NCBI GenBank assembly: GCA_902465325.1
Contig: CABQMV010000103.1
Coordinates: 1-6,984 of the forward strand
Length of the DNA stretch: 6,984 nt
Reading direction: 5' to 3'
Source of the DNA: an uncultured Oscillospiraceae bacterium
GTDB lineage: Bacteria > Bacillota > Clostridia > UBA1212 > SIG427
Of this stretch, positions 5,792-6,984 are shown one piece after another (position 1 is the stretch's first letter; the number at the start of each line of letters is the position of its first letter). Below the pieces are notes generated by a model. It ran no database searches. It was not told where the DNA came from and saw only the letters and a list, made by a program, of their open reading frames with translations. A program made the translations under genes and the position numbers.

Positions 5792-6984
5792 CTAGTCGTC
5801 CAATTTCAGTACACTCATAAAAGCTTCCTGCGGAACTTCTACGCTTCCGAACTGGCGCATTCTCTTCTTTCCCTCTTTCTGCTTTTCCAAAAGCTTCTTT
5901 TTCCTGGAAATATCTCCGCCGTAGCATTTGGAAAGCACATCCTTCCGATAGGCCTTTACCGTTTCCCGGGCTATGATTTTACCTCCGATGCAGGCCTGTA
6001 TCGGAACCTCAAACTGGTGACGGGGAATATTTTCTTTGAGCTTCTCCGCAATCTTTCTGGCCCGGCTGTACGCCTTATCCGCATGGACAATAAAAGACAG
6101 GGCATCAACAATTTCTCCATTTAAATAAATGTCTAATTTTACAAGATTGGATTTTTTGTATTCACACAGCTCATAGTCCAGAGAAGCATAGCCCTTTGTT
6201 CTGGACTTAAGGGCATCAAAGAAATCATAAATCACCTCATTCAGAGGCAGCTCATAGGTCAGGACCACTCGGGTAGCCTCTAAATAATCCATGTTAATAA
6301 AGACACCGCGTCTCTCTGTAGTCAGTTCCATAATATTGCCCACATACTCTGTAGGAGACATGATGGAGGCCTTTACCATGGGTTCTTCCATATAATCAAT
6401 TTCTGTAGGACTGGGCAAATTAGAAGGATTGTCCAGTTCAAAATAGGAGCCGTCTGTTTTATATACATGGTAAATTACACTGGGAGTCGTGATGATCAGA
6501 TTCAGACCATATTCTCTTTCTAAACGCTCCTCTATAATTTCCATATGCAACAGTCCCAGAAAACCGCAGCGAAAGCCAAAGCCAAGAGCTTTGGAGGTTT
6601 CCGGTTCAAAAACCAAAGAGGCATCGTTAAGTTGCAGCTTCATTAAAGCCTCCTTTAAATCCTCATAATCTCCTCCGTCTACCGGATAGATCCCGCAGAA
6701 AACCATGGGCTGCACCTGCTTGTATCCCGGTAAAGGAGTGTCGGCAGGTCGGCTTGCCAGCGTTACTGTATCCCCCACATGGGCGTCTTTCAAATTTTTG
6801 ATGCTGGCCACAATATAGCCGACTTCACCAGCAGACAGGGTTTCCGCCGGCAGATAGGAGCCGGGCTTGAACCAACCTACCTCCGTTACCACATACTGCG
6901 CGCCGGTAGCCATCATCTGAATGGTGTCTCCCGCCCTGACTTTACCATCTTTTATCCGTACATTAATAATAATTCCCTTATAGG
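5792..6984 (-). CDS. lepA: Elongation factor 4 (LepA), C-terminal 396 residues, runs off right edge
   Basis: LepA/EF4 is a ribosome-binding translational GTPase. The frame stays open upstream of the ATG at 6916 to the window edge (YKGIIINVRIKDGKVRAGD), matching LepA domain II, so that ATG is internal and the gene begins outside. About 200 residues carrying the GTPase domain (G1-G5) are missing; the family is about 600 long. Visible, counting from the first full codon at 6982: domain II (1 to about 85), the domain III signature GFGFRCGFLGLLHME (134-148), the domain V-like region, and the LepA-specific C-terminal domain with AYRKDVLSKCYGGDISRKKK (344-363) and the RMRQFGSVEVPQEAF ending, which separate it from EF-G and TypA. 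The stop is TAG at 5792-5794. No terminator hairpin follows, so some readthrough into glyA is possible. Confidence 0.97.
   Translation of the reverse strand, partial: YKGIIINVRIKDGKVRAGDTIQMMATGAQYVVTEVGWFKPGSYLPAETLSAGEVGYIVASIKNLKDAHVGDTVTLASRPADTPLPGYKQVQPMVFCGIYPVDGGDYEDLKEALMKLQLNDASLVFEPETSKALGFGFRCGFLGLLHMEIIEERLEREYGLNLIITTPSVIYHVYKTDGSYFELDNPSNLPSPTEIDYMEEPMVKASIMSPTEYVGNIMELTTERRGVFINMDYLEATRVVLTYELPLNEVIYDFFDALKSRTKGYASLDYELCEYKKSNLVKLDIYLNGEIVDALSFIVHADKAYSRARKIAEKLKENIPRHQFEVPIQACIGGKIIARETVKAYRKDVLSKCYGGDISRKKKLLEKQKEGKKRMRQFGSVEVPQEAFMSVLKLDD

Noticed and set aside
6914..6916. ATG as a possible lepA start
   Set aside because: Conserved LepA domain II sequence continues in frame upstream to the window edge, so this Met is internal.

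Overview
The window is an ordinary stretch of chromosome from a low-to-mid G+C Firmicute, most likely a gut Clostridia/Lachnospiraceae-type organism. This is inferred from the strong GGGAGG ribosome binding sites, the extended -10 promoters, and protein sequence style such as the IPEGLAAVV stretch of the ATPase. All six genes lie on the minus strand, so transcription runs from the high coordinates to the low ones. I see no RNA gene, mobile element, CRISPR array or phage gene.

Layout in the direction of transcription: (1) lepA (EF4) enters at the right edge, with its N-terminal GTPase domain outside the window. (2) glyA (serine hydroxymethyltransferase) starts 56 bases after the lepA stop. It has its own near-perfect extended -10 promoter and a GTG start with a strong Shine-Dalgarno sequence. 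(3) rarA (AAA+ replication-recombination ATPase) begins 16 bases after glyA. (4) A small GNAT acetyltransferase begins 37 bases after the rarA stop. (5) A PAS-GGDEF protein starts at a GTG 30 bases after the GNAT stop. A hairpin downstream probably ends this unit. (6) After a 193-base gap with a promoter and an imperfect dyad, a P-type Ca2+-ATPase gene begins and runs off the left edge, with 494 codons visible.

The genes do not form one pathway. lepA, glyA and rarA are housekeeping genes for translation, one-carbon metabolism and stalled-fork handling. The GNAT and GGDEF genes look like an accessory pair, and parts of the GGDEF gene are visibly AT-richer than rarA. The ATPase is a separate transcription unit for ion export.

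I found no convincing new biological system. The points worth a second look are modest: a GGDEF domain with Asn at an expected metal-binding Asp and no I-site; rarA and GNAT starts without a Shine-Dalgarno sequence but with -10-like hexamers close upstream; a dyad over the predicted ATPase transcription start; a 13-base leader shared by glyA and the ATPase; and a lepA neighbourhood that differs from the common lepA-hemW-hrcA order.
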